Positions 34,788 through 42,737 of a stretch of 64,000 nt of DNA are shown piece after piece. The DNA lies in the NCBI GenBank assembly GCA_942492375.1, contig CALOEL010000010.1, positions 113,753-177,752 of the forward strand, written 5' to 3'. Both the position numbers and the translations under genes were made by a program. The notes below the pieces were generated by a model, which was not told where the DNA came from, ran no database searches, and saw only the letters and a program-made list of their open reading frames with translations. The stretch is from JAHEAO01 sp942492375 (lineage in GTDB: Bacteria > Pseudomonadota > Alphaproteobacteria > Rhodobacterales > Rhodobacteraceae). Every line of letters begins with the position of its first letter. The first letter of the stretch is position 1.

Positions 34788-35089
34788 ATCTGGGGCCTCT
34801 GATCGATCGGGCGTTCACCTATGACAACTTCCTATGACAACCGGCTTCACCGAGAACAGAAAATCGACGGTTTGTGGCAGCACGCCACTCAATAAAATAA
34901 GGGCTCCCTGCCCGGCCATCTGACCCGAAAACGGTCTCGAAAACCGTTACTCGCAGGTTCGAATAAAGCGAGACACCATGAGTTCTATTTTCCGTCGTCT
35001 TTCATGATGACTTGGTAACCGCTTCCCCTGTCCGGCCACCCGCCCCAAGGGAGGCAGCAGCCATCCACTGCAACTGGCCCGGATGACAG
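34788..35089. other. Junction region between the two island elements
   Basis: 302 bases without a gene. It holds an AAATAAGGGCT box (34895-34905), also present near the right end of the island (40054-40064), and the middle att core (34932-34948). Confidence 0.65.
34932..34948 (+). repeat. Middle att core, third copy of tRNA-Ser anticodon-arm sequence
   Basis: CGGTCTCGAAAACCGTT, identical to tRNA bases 33671-33687 and to 40090-40106, and like the right copy preceded by GAAAA. It is followed by a degenerate GGTTCGAAT, reminiscent of a T-loop. Confidence 0.8.
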
Positions 35090-35545
35090 CTATTCCACCA
35101 ACCCTTTTGATAAGTTCTGCTTGGTCTGCCGCTCATTAAGGACGTCGAGCAGCGGGCAATCTGGTGCGTCGGACCCGGTGCAGCATGCGATAGTCCGAGC
35201 GAGAATGGTTTCGATCGCCTGGAGGTCGCGGATCTTGGCGCGGACCACCTCGAGATGGTGGCGCCCCATCCGCTCGACCTCGGCGCAAGTGTGGCTGCCG
35301 CGATCGACCAGAGACAGCAGGCCCCGGATCTCTTCCATGGTAAAGCCAAGATCCCGTGCGCGCATCACAAAGTTCAGCCGCTCCACATGCGTCTGACCGT
35401 AGCGACGATGCCCCGACGCCGTGCGCGGTGGATCAGGCATCAGGCCGACATTCTCGTAGTAGCGGATCGTCTCGAGGTTACAGCCTGTCAGCTTGGCGAG
35501 ATCGGAGCGCTTCAGGTCGCTCGCGAGGGCGTGATCGTCAGGCAT
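35090..35545 (-). CDS. merR: Mercury resistance regulator MerR
   Basis: 151 residues. The N-terminal MerR helix-turn-helix reads LAKLTGCNLETIRYYENVGL, followed by TASGHRRYG. The three mercury-binding cysteines correspond to Cys87 (SHTCAEVE), Cys121 or 122, and Cys130 (APDCPLLD). It represses and, with Hg(II), activates the divergent mer operon. Start at MPDDHALASD with AAGGAGAAAT upstream. The divergent promoter shows the expected 19-base spacer. Confidence 0.94.
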   Translation of the reverse strand: MPDDHALASDLKRSDLAKLTGCNLETIRYYENVGLMPDPPRTASGHRRYGQTHVERLNFVMRARDLGFTMEEIRGLLSLVDRGSHTCAEVERMGRHHLEVVRAKIRDLQAIETILARTIACCTGSDAPDCPLLDVLNERQTKQNLSKGLVE

Positions 35546-35556
35546 GAGATTTCTCC

Positions 35557-35587
35557 TTGATTCTGTAGCTGCTACAGACCCTATCTT
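35557..35587 (+). promoter_or_regulatory. mer operator-promoter (PmerT)
   Basis: TTGATT (35557-35562) and TATCTT (35582-35587) are separated by 19 bases, the over-long spacer typical of MerR-controlled promoters. The dyad CTGTAG-CTG-CTACAG (35563-35577) fills the spacer and is the MerR site. Confidence 0.88.
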
Positions 35588-35618
35588 GTCAGACATCGAA
35601 CGACAACAGGGCGACACG

Positions 35619-36017
35619 ATGATGGTGGAGACGAACGAGACAGAACGTCTGACGGAGGAACGGTCCGACAGGACCGGATGGACCGCCACCGGCGCCGGGG
35701 TGCTCGGGGCGCTGGCGATGACCTCCTGCTGCATCCTGCCGCTGGTCTTGGTCAGCCTCGGCGTCACCGGGGTCTTCATCGGCCAGCTCACAGCGCTCTA
35801 CGCCTACAAGTGGGTGACCCTCTCCTTCGCGTCGGCGGCGCTCGTCTATGGTTTCTGGAAAGCCTATCGTCCGGTCCCTGCCGCAAACTGTGGCACCGGA
35901 GCCTGCGCGCGCCCGGTGGATCGCGGCCTGATGCGCGGACTGCTCTGGGGCGCGCTGGCCGTGGTCCTGTTGGCCCTGGCATTCCCCTATGTCGCACCAC
36001 GCATCCTGACCTTCTGA
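35619..36017 (+). CDS. merT: Mercuric ion transporter MerT
   Basis: 132-residue inner-membrane protein with about three helices. The first helix carries the vicinal Cys37-Cys38 pair (MTSCCILPLVLVSLG), and the cytoplasmic loop has Cys91 and Cys96 (NCGTGAC). It receives Hg(II) from MerP and passes it to MerA. Two ATGs in tandem (35619, 35622) are possible starts; earlier codons overlap the promoter. Confidence 0.93.
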   Translation: MMVETNETERLTEERSDRTGWTATGAGVLGALAMTSCCILPLVLVSLGVTGVFIGQLTALYAYKWVTLSFASAALVYGFWKAYRPVPAANCGTGACARPVDRGLMRGLLWGALAVVLLALAFPYVAPRILTF

Positions 36018-36031
36018 TAACGGAGCCCATT

Positions 36032-36328
36032 ATGAGACACCTGCTATTCGCAACGATCCTTTCAATCTCGCCGACCGCGATCCTTGCGGCTGAGGCCGAG
36101 ACCCGCCTACACGTTACTGGTCTGACCTGCCCCTCGTGCAGCTATATCGTCGCCACTGCGCTCAAGCGCGTGAAGACTGTGGAGATCGCGGAATTCCTCG
36201 AGGGCGAGGCCGAGGATGGCGTTTACGTCCTGCACTATGATGACGCCGTCACCGGCCCGGCCCGGCTTATCGCCGCCGTCACCGGCGTGGGCTATGGCGC
36301 CACAGTGGCCCCGGAAGACGGCTCATGA
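36032..36328 (+). CDS. merP: Periplasmic mercury-binding protein MerP
   Basis: 98 residues with a signal peptide (MRHLLFATILSISPTAILAA). The heavy-metal-associated domain shows GLTCPSCSY (Cys33, Cys36), the Hg(II)-binding pair. Compared with classical MerP (GMTCxxC) the Met is Leu, and the region after LKRVKTVEIAEF is divergent. Its stop overlaps the merF start (ATGA). Confidence 0.92.
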   Translation: MRHLLFATILSISPTAILAAEAETRLHVTGLTCPSCSYIVATALKRVKTVEIAEFLEGEAEDGVYVLHYDDAVTGPARLIAAVTGVGYGATVAPEDGS

Positions 36329-36552
36329 CCGAGCGCGAGGCCAGCCCGCAAGACAACCGATTGCTGAAATACGGGCTGATCGGCACTATCGTGGTAGCGC
36401 TCTGCTGTTTCACCCCGGTGTTGGTGATCCTGCTGGGCGCGGTGGGGCTGTCGGCCATGCTGGGCTGGCTTGACCTCGTGCTCCTGCCGGCGCTGGCGGT
36501 GTTTGTCGGAATTACCCTCTATGCGCTCTGGCGCCGCCAACGCACGAATTGA
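36325..36552 (+). CDS. merF: Mercury transporter MerF
   Basis: 75 residues, two membrane helices with Cys27-Cys28 in VVALCCFTPVLVILLG. A second cysteine pair, present in classical MerF at the loop, is not seen here. It overlaps merP by 4 bases and precedes merA by 12. It would act alongside MerT as a second Hg(II) importer. Confidence 0.88.
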   Translation: MTEREASPQDNRLLKYGLIGTIVVALCCFTPVLVILLGAVGLSAMLGWLDLVLLPALAVFVGITLYALWRRQRTN

Positions 36553-36564
36553 AGAGAGAATGAT

Positions 36565-37977
36565 ATGAAAGATTGCTGCACTCCCAAGGGCGGTTACGAA
36601 CTCGCTGTGATCGGCGCTGGTTCGGCCGGATTTTCCGCCGCCATTACCGCCGCAGAAGCCGGGGCCCGAGTCGCGCTGATCGGCGACGGGACGATTGGCG
36701 GGACCTGCGTGAACGTGGGCTGCGTGCCCTCCAAGGCCCTAATCCGCGCCGTGGAGGGTCTTCACCGCGCCCGCGCCGCCAATCGGTTTGACGGCATCAG
36801 TGCCGAAGCCAGCGTGACTGATTGGACTGCGACGGTCGCGCAAAAGCATGCGCTCGTTGAGGAGTTGCGCGCGGCAAAATACGCCGACGTGCTGCCTCGG
36901 CACGAGAACGTGGCCTACGTCGAAGGTCACGCCCGGTTCGACGACAAAGGCAATCTCACCGTAGACGGGGTGGCGTTCCCGGCAGCGAAGATCATTATCG
37001 CCACCGGATCGCGTCCCCACGTGCCCGCGATCCCCGGCATGGAGGATATCGGCGCCCTCGACAGCACGTCGGCGCTGGAACTCACCGTTCTGCCCGCCTC
37101 GATGCTGGTCCTCGGTGCGGGCTATATCGGCGTGGAGCTCGCGCAGCTCTTCGCCCGTGCCGGTGTCGCGGTTACACTGGTCAGCCGCCGCGGCGTGCTG
37201 CCGGAGGCTGAGCCCGAGACCTCCGAAGCACTGGAGGGCTACCTCGCTTCGGAGGGCATCCGCTTGGCGCGGGTCGCTGGCTACGAGAGCGTGGTGCGCG
37301 ACGGCGACGGCCTGCGTCTGAGCGGCAACGGGGGTGAGAACTTCATCGCTGAAAGACTGGTGCTTGCTACCGGGCGGGTGCCGAACAGTGATGGCTTGAA
37401 CCTCGGCGCGGCCGGGATCGAGACAGACGCGCGCGGCGGCATCGTGGTGGACGCGCAGATGCGCACTTCCAACCCCAGTGTCTGGGCCGTGGGAGACGTC
37501 ACCGGCCGCGACCAGTTCGTCTACATGGCGGCTTACGGCGCCAAGCTCGCTGCCCGGAACGCGGTGGCGGGAGAGGCACGCAGCTACGACGACAGCACGA
37601 TGCCCTGGGTGGTGTTCTCCGACCCGCAGGTGGCGGGCGTGGGACTGAGCGAGGCACAGGCGCGAGCCGCTGGGCGCGAGGTCGTCACCTCAGTCCTGCC
37701 GCTCGACGCCGTTCCGCGCGCGCTTGCCGCCCGCGACACGCGCGGTCTGATAAAGCTGGTGGCCGAGGCAGGCAGCAAACGCCTGCTGGGGGCGCAGATC
37801 CTCGCCCCCGAGGGCGCAGACAGCATCCAGACCGCAGCGATGGCGCTGAAAGCCGGGCTCACCTACGAGGAGTTGGGCGATACCATCATGCCCTATCTCA
37901 CGACAGTGGAAGGGCTGAAGCTTGCGGCCCAGACCTTCGAGAAGGACGTGGCAGCGCTCAGCTGCTGCGCTGGGTGA
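36565..37977 (+). CDS. merA: Mercuric reductase MerA (lacking the NmerA domain)
   Basis: 470 residues. Reduces Hg(II) to Hg(0) with NADPH and FAD in the cytoplasm. FAD motif VIGAGSAGFSAA; redox disulfide Cys48/Cys53 in GGTCVNVGCVPSK; NAD(P) motif VLGAGYIGVELAQ; second FAD motif TSNPSVWAVGDV; C-terminal mercury-binding Cys467-Cys468 in LSCCAG. The N-terminal metallochaperone domain found in many MerA is absent; instead the protein begins MKDCCTPKG with a cysteine pair. The AGAGAGAATGAT leader gives the ribosome site. Confidence 0.96.
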   Translation: MKDCCTPKGGYELAVIGAGSAGFSAAITAAEAGARVALIGDGTIGGTCVNVGCVPSKALIRAVEGLHRARAANRFDGISAEASVTDWTATVAQKHALVEELRAAKYADVLPRHENVAYVEGHARFDDKGNLTVDGVAFPAAKIIIATGSRPHVPAIPGMEDIGALDSTSALELTVLPASMLVLGAGYIGVELAQLFARAGVAVTLVSRRGVLPEAEPETSEALEGYLASEGIRLARVAGYESVVRDGDGLRLSGNGGENFIAERLVLATGRVPNSDGLNLGAAGIETDARGGIVVDAQMRTSNPSVWAVGDVTGRDQFVYMAAYGAKLAARNAVAGEARSYDDSTMPWVVFSDPQVAGVGLSEAQARAAGREVVTSVLPLDAVPRALAARDTRGLIKLVAEAGSKRLLGAQILAPEGADSIQTAAMALKAGLTYEELGDTIMPYLTTVEGLKLAAQTFEKDVAALSCCAG

Positions 37978-37981
37978 AGGC

Positions 37982-38344
37982 ATGAGCGGCAGATCGGAAC
38001 GCGACCTCCTCGGTTCGACCCTCGGCGCCGCTCTTGCCTGGTGGCTGCCGATAGGTGCCATGGTTCTGGCGATTCCACTGCCCGATGGACCCAAGATGGC
38101 GATCTGGTTGCTGGCACTGGCGTGGATGGGGAGCGCCTGCCTGTTCAACGCCCGGCGCTGTGGCCGGGTCCATTGCCGCTACACTGGACCCTTCCTTCTG
38201 GCGATGACGCTCCCTGTGCTGGGCCATGGCACGGGGCTGGTGCCGCTCGGAGAGGATGGCTGGCGTTGGCTCGGCATTGCGACGGGTGGAGGCACTATGG
38301 CGATCTGGGGCCTGGGTGAACAATTGATGGGTCGCTATCGTTAA
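37982..38344 (+). CDS. Membrane protein with conserved cysteines, mer-operon associated
   Basis: 120 residues, about four hydrophobic segments. Between helices 2 and 3 lies CLFNARRCGRVHCRYTGP, with Cys53, Cys60, Cys65 and His64 close to a membrane face. I do not recognise a characterised family, though this Cys/His-loop small membrane protein pattern recurs in bacterial and archaeal genomes. It starts 4 bases after merA, so it is part of the mer transcript. A role in Hg transport or sensing is inferred only from position and cysteines. Confidence 0.78.
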   Translation: MSGRSERDLLGSTLGAALAWWLPIGAMVLAIPLPDGPKMAIWLLALAWMGSACLFNARRCGRVHCRYTGPFLLAMTLPVLGHGTGLVPLGEDGWRWLGIATGGGTMAIWGLGEQLMGRYR

Positions 38345-38389
38345 ACGCATGAGCGGCCCCCATCTGACAAGCATGAACGAGGAGCACAT

Positions 38390-39736
38390 ATGACCGAGAC
38401 ACTCGACCTGATCGTCGTCGGCGCCGGCATGGCCGGGATCAATGCCGCGAAAAAATGCAGCCAGGCGGGGTGGTCCGTCGCCATCGTCGACGAGTTGCCT
38501 TATGGCGGCACCTGCGCGCTCCGGGGATGCGACCCGAAGAAGATGCTGCGCGCCGGCGCCGAGGCGGTGGAGGCCGTGCGGCGGCTCGAAGGCAAGGGGG
38601 TCGCAGGAGAGACCAGGATCGATTGGCCAGCGCTGATGAAGCACAAGGAGAGCTTCACTGACCCGGTGCCCGAGAGCATGGAAAGTGGGCTCAGGGAGGC
38701 CGGGGTGCGGACGCTGCAAGGCCGCGCCCGCTTCACCGCCGAGGACCGGATCGAGATCGACGGTCACGGCGAGATCGCTTTCCGCCACGCGCTGATCGCT
38801 ACAGGGGCGATACCCCGCCCGCTGGATTTTCCTGGAGCAGAGCGACTGATCGACAGCACCGACTTCCTGAACCTCGCCGAGCTGCCGCGCCGGATCGTCT
38901 TCGTCGGTGGCGGCTACATCTCCTTCGAATTCGCCCACATCGCTGCGCGAGCGGGAGCTGAAGTGACGATCCTCGACCGCGGCGCACGCCAGTTGAAGAT
39001 GTTTGACCCCGACCTCGTAGAGATGTTGCTCGAACGGAGCCGCGAAGCCGGGATTGAGATCGTGGCTGAGGCCGAAATGGAGCGGGTTGAGGATACGGAT
39101 GGGGCGCACCGCGTGCTCTACCGCAAGGCCGGGCAGAGCCATTCCATCGAAGCCGATCTCGTCGTTTACGGTGCAGGTAGGGTGCCCGCCATCGACCATC
39201 TTGACCTTGAGGCTGCCGGTATCGAAACCGAGCACGGTGGCGTGAAGGTTGCGGCCTGGCTGCAATCTCCGTCGAACCCACGCATCTATGCCGCCGGAGA
39301 CGCTGCGGCGTCGCCCGGAAAACCGCTGACCCCGGTCGCCGTCTTCGAAGGCAAGATCGCTGCTTCGAACATGCTCAAGGACAAAAGGACCGAGCCAGAC
39401 TACACTGGGGTGCCGAGTGTAGTGTTCACCATTCCCGAACTTGCGCGGGTCGGCCTACTTGAGGAAGAGGCACGAAAGATGGGTGAGGCGGAGGTGAGCT
39501 TCACCGACACCTCGGGCTGGTTCTCACAGAAGCGCATCGGTGAAACACATGCCGGTGCGAAGATTATCACCGGTAAGGACGGCGAGATCCTCGGTGCCCA
39601 CATGTTCGGTCCGGACTACGCTGAGCTGATCAATGTCTTCTCACTCGCGATCAAGCTGGGACTGACGGCGGCGCAGGTGAAGGCAATGCCCGCCGCCTAC
39701 CCGACGGGGGCGTCAGACATCGGATCGATGTTCTGA
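38390..39736 (+). CDS. Class I pyridine nucleotide-disulfide oxidoreductase in mer operon
   Basis: 448-residue flavoprotein related to glutathione reductase and MerA. FAD motif VVGAGMAGINAA; redox pair Cys42/Cys47 in GGTCALRGCDPKK; NAD(P) motif VFVGGGYISFEFAH; second FAD motif SPSNPRIYAAGDA. The C-terminal catalytic His-Glu region (HPTxxE in glutathione reductase) reads AAYPTGASDIGSMF, so His is replaced by Tyr. No C-terminal cysteine pair, so it is not a second MerA. Substrate unknown; a thiol-redox support role is an inference. Confidence 0.85.
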   Translation: MTETLDLIVVGAGMAGINAAKKCSQAGWSVAIVDELPYGGTCALRGCDPKKMLRAGAEAVEAVRRLEGKGVAGETRIDWPALMKHKESFTDPVPESMESGLREAGVRTLQGRARFTAEDRIEIDGHGEIAFRHALIATGAIPRPLDFPGAERLIDSTDFLNLAELPRRIVFVGGGYISFEFAHIAARAGAEVTILDRGARQLKMFDPDLVEMLLERSREAGIEIVAEAEMERVEDTDGAHRVLYRKAGQSHSIEADLVVYGAGRVPAIDHLDLEAAGIETEHGGVKVAAWLQSPSNPRIYAAGDAAASPGKPLTPVAVFEGKIAASNMLKDKRTEPDYTGVPSVVFTIPELARVGLLEEEARKMGEAEVSFTDTSGWFSQKRIGETHAGAKIITGKDGEILGAHMFGPDYAELINVFSLAIKLGLTAAQVKAMPAAYPTGASDIGSMF

Positions 39737-39916
39737 TGGAGCAACGGCGTTCCGCGCCGTGATCCTTCAAATTTGCATAGCGTCGGCACCCAACCTTCGG
39801 TGCTTTAATTCCGATTGACCTGTCTGGGGCCATCGCAGAGAGCCAATGCTGGTTTGTGCGGCCGCGGTTTGGGGCCATAGTTGATTCAAGCGTCTTTGCT
39901 TGAGGGTAGACGACCC

Positions 39917-39944
39917 CAAGTCGTCAGGAATTTCAGACGACTTG
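39917..39944. repeat. Inverted repeat CAAGTCGTC / GACGACTTG
   Basis: 9-bp perfect arms, 10-base loop, no T-tract. Near the right end of the mercury island; possible recombination-arm site or weak terminator of the mer transcript. Confidence 0.5.
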
Positions 39945-40089
39945 GCAGACTTCCCCTCCTGATCGCAGAGCACAGAGACTATGCCGTCCGACTATGCCGC
40001 CCGGCCCCGCCGAAGATGCCGATATCGCGCATCTCGCTGTCGATGACCAAATGAAATAAGGGCTTTGGTGGGGCACCATAGTCTGAAAA

Positions 40090-40151
40090 CGGTCTCGAAA
40101 ACCGTTGAACCTTCACGGGTTCCCAGGGTTCGAATCCCTGTCTCTCCGCCA
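40090..40151 (+). repeat. Right attachment site (attR), 62-base copy of tRNA-Ser 3' part
   Basis: Identical over 62 bases to tRNA-Ser 33671-33732, from the anticodon stem through CCA. The 5' half of a tRNA is absent, so it is not a gene. Confidence 0.93.
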
Positions 40152-40484
40152 GCAATCACCTACAGGTCTGGTCACATCGTACCGCCGGGAGCCGAGGATT
40201 GTTCGTTATCTGGCGCGGGGAGTTCCCGCCAAGGCCGCTGTCACATGCGCCGCAAAGGCCGTCATCTCGGGCTTTGAGTCGCTATGCGGCGACGCGACAA
40301 CGGCGTGGCGATTGGCCGACGCGCACCGATCCGAACGGCCCGTTCCGGACATCGCCTTCAGAAACCGCAAGATGCGGCCCGCGGTTTCGAGCATTCGCTG
40401 CCGATTGAAATCGCGCTTTCCGCGGAGTATCGCCGGAAATCGTGATTTTCAGATCGGTCGCCTTTGCTGCAAACTGTAGGGGTC

Positions 40485-40808
40485 ATGATCAGTACCAGAG
40501 CTCATCCAGCCATCGGGCGGGCCCTTGCCGGTGCTTGTTGTCTTGCCTTTCTGCCCGCAGCGGCCGCAACGCAAGACGGCCCGGCTCGGCCTCGCGTTAT
40601 CAAACTGCCGGAAGCCACCGAAACGAGCCTGCCGGGCGACAGCAGCGGCGCGAGGTTCGGCGTCGCCGTACGACGCGGATCCGGCTTTCCGCAACCGGCC
40701 GCTGCGGAACAGAAGCCGGATCAACTCGATGCGACGGAGGCTGAACCTCCGACGGAGGTGATCACCGAAACCGTGACAGTTTCCCGGTCACGCCGCGGAA
40801 GGTACTGA
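40485..40808 (+). CDS. Small secreted hypothetical protein
   Basis: 107 residues. MISTRAHPAIGRALAGACCL and the following LAFLPAAAATQ look like a signal peptide; the rest is polar and Pro/Thr-rich, ending in SRSRRGRY. No family recognised. Start chosen for the AGGGGTC ribosome site. Could be a chance ORF. Confidence 0.45.
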   Translation: MISTRAHPAIGRALAGACCLAFLPAAAATQDGPARPRVIKLPEATETSLPGDSSGARFGVAVRRGSGFPQPAAAEQKPDQLDATEAEPPTEVITETVTVSRSRRGRY

Positions 40809-41205
40809 CCGAAACGCTTATCCGGTCACGGTCGCTCGGGGAACGCCCGAGGCGCTGGCGCGGCCCGATCGCCGCCGATCGGGCGAATGCCAGCCCGCCT
40901 CTGGCGGTGCAGCGTTTCACCATGGGACAGGCCTGACCCGCAGCCCGGAACGGCTTTGGGATAGGTGTGCCGTCCCCCTCCTTCGGCGGCGCGAATGCGC
41001 TGACACTACCGCTCCGGAAACGCCGTTCTACGTTCCGCACCCGCGCCGAATGGCATCAAGGGCAGCGGAACATGTGACCCAGGGCGACGGGCGCAGGTGC
41101 CTTCCGTCGAACAACGCCGTAGCCTGACGCCGGTATTTCGTCCTATACAGAAGCACATGGCCCCTCGCACCGCTGCGCGTGGGTAATTGATACGGGAGGA
41201 TTTCA
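40809..41205 (+). other. Leader region of the tctCBA operon
   Basis: 397 bases without a gene. It contains a palindrome CCCGATC-GCCGCC-GATCGGG (40864-40883) and a GGAGGATTTCA ribosome site for the tctC-like gene. No riboswitch or two-component gene seen. Confidence 0.55.
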
Positions 41206-42198
41206 ATGCCACTGACCCTGACTCGCCGCGCGCTTGCCGCGGCCGCGATCCTGACGCTTTCCGCCGTTGCCGGACAGGCACAGGACTTCACCCCCAACAA
41301 CCCCGAATGCATCGCGCCGGCCGATCCGGGCGGCGGCTGGGACTTCACCTGCCGGCAGGTCGGCAAGACGCTGCAGGATCTCGGGCTGATCCCCTCGACG
41401 ATGCAGGTCGTGAACCTGGCGGGCGGCGGCGGCGGTGTGGCCTATGCCGAAGTCGTCAACAAGCGCAACGACGAGAACGACCTGATCGTCGCCGCCTCGT
41501 CGGCCACGGCCACGCGGCTGGCGCAGAACGCCTATCCGGGCAACACGATGGATCAGGTGCGCTGGCTCGCCTCGGTCGGCGCCGATTACGGCGTCATCGC
41601 CGTCGCCGCCGACAGCGAGATGCAGACGCTGCCGGACCTGCTGGACCAGATCAAGGCGGACCCGACGACGATCTCGATCGCCGGCGGTTCGGCGGTGGGT
41701 GGCTGGGACCACCTGAAAGTTCTGATCGCAGCCAATGCCTACGGGATCGAGGATGTCCGGTCGATCAAGTACATTGCCTTCGACGGCGGCGGCGAGGCCG
41801 TGACGCAGCTTCTGGCCGGATCGGTCCAGGCCTTCACCGGCGATCTGTCCGAGGCCAAGGGCTTCGTGCAGTCGGGCGACATCAAGGTGCTTGCGGTTCT
41901 GGCGCCAGAGCGGCTGGGCGGCGAATTCGCCGACTTCCCGACCGCCAGCGAACAGGGGGTCGAGGCGATCGGCGCCAACTGGCGCGGCTTCTATGCGCCG
42001 GGCGGCATGTCGGACGCGGCCTATGCCTACTGGGTCGATCAGGTCGCGGCACTCTACGCCTCGGACGAATGGAAGCAGGTGATGGAGGCCAACGGCCTTG
42101 CCCCGCTCGATCTGCAGGGCGACGAGTTCCAGGCCTTCGTGGGCGAGTCGGTGGCCCGCATCCAGCAGATCTCGAAAGAGATCGGCATCATCCAGTAA
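41206..42198 (+). CDS. tctC: Tripartite tricarboxylate transporter substrate-binding protein (TctC/Bug)
   Basis: 330 residues with a signal peptide (RRALAAAAILTLSAVAGQAQ). Begins the mature domain with CIAPADPGGGWDFTCRQ, the Bug/TctC ligand loop, and continues with VVNLAGGGGGVAYAEV and GGSAVGGWDH. It binds a carboxylate in the periplasm for TctAB. Substrate could be citrate, another di- or tricarboxylate, or an aromatic acid. Confidence 0.92.
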   Translation: MPLTLTRRALAAAAILTLSAVAGQAQDFTPNNPECIAPADPGGGWDFTCRQVGKTLQDLGLIPSTMQVVNLAGGGGGVAYAEVVNKRNDENDLIVAASSATATRLAQNAYPGNTMDQVRWLASVGADYGVIAVAADSEMQTLPDLLDQIKADPTTISIAGGSAVGGWDHLKVLIAANAYGIEDVRSIKYIAFDGGGEAVTQLLAGSVQAFTGDLSEAKGFVQSGDIKVLAVLAPERLGGEFADFPTASEQGVEAIGANWRGFYAPGGMSDAAYAYWVDQVAALYASDEWKQVMEANGLAPLDLQGDEFQAFVGESVARIQQISKEIGIIQ

Positions 42199-42293
42199 AC
42201 CGAGACCCGGCCGGCGCGGAACCGCGTGCCGGCCGGACCCAACGACCGGCGGCCAATGCGGACCGACCGGCATCCAACGTCCGGGAGGGTAAA

Positions 42294-42725
42294 ATGAGCG
42301 ACCGCGTCTTCGGAGGCATCGGCCTTCTGATCGCCCTGATCTTCGCCTGGCAGGCGACCGTCATCCAGGAAAGCTTCATGAGCGACGCGGTGGGCCCCAA
42401 GGCGTTTCCGCTGATCATCGCGGCGGTCCTGGGGCTGTCTTCGCTCTATTTCCTGATCAAGCCCGACCCGAACCCCGAATGGCCAAATGCCGGCCGTCTG
42501 GCGGAGATCGGTCTGGCCGTGCTGGTCATGCTGGCCTATGCCAGCCTGCTGCCCGAACTCGGCTTCGTCATCGCCACGGCGCTGGCCGCGACATACCTGA
42601 CCTGGCGGCTGGGCACGCGCCCGCTGCCGTCGGTGCTGGTCGGGGTGCTGACCTCGGTCGGCATCTACGTCGTCTTCCACCTCGTCCTTGGCCTGTCGCT
42701 GGCCAGGGGACCGTTCGGCTTCTAG
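42294..42725 (+). CDS. tctB: Tripartite tricarboxylate transporter small membrane subunit (TctB)
   Basis: 143 residues, four membrane helices: GGIGLLIALIFAWQA, FPLIIAAVLGLSSLYFL, IGLAVLVMLAYASLLPELGF and LVGVLTSVGIYVVFHLVLG. The SDAVGPKAFP element is the TctB signature. Sits 95 bases after tctC and 12 before tctA. GGGAGGGTAAA precedes the ATG. Confidence 0.9.
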   Translation: MSDRVFGGIGLLIALIFAWQATVIQESFMSDAVGPKAFPLIIAAVLGLSSLYFLIKPDPNPEWPNAGRLAEIGLAVLVMLAYASLLPELGFVIATALAATYLTWRLGTRPLPSVLVGVLTSVGIYVVFHLVLGLSLARGPFGF

Positions 42726-42737
42726 GGGGCACGGATC

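Larger units (their letters stand above)
39737..40484 (+). other. Right end of the island, no confident gene
   Basis: About 750 bases. It contains a 9-bp perfect hairpin (39917-39925 with 39936-39944), an AAATAAGGGCT box (40054-40064), the 62-base right attachment repeat (40090-40151) and then core-like sequence. Short ORFs here include one that starts in the tRNA copy; none is supported. Confidence 0.6.

Noticed and set aside
40105..40479. 124-residue plus-strand ORF beginning in the right tRNA copy
   Set aside because: Starts inside the attachment repeat, no ribosome site and no recognisable domain.
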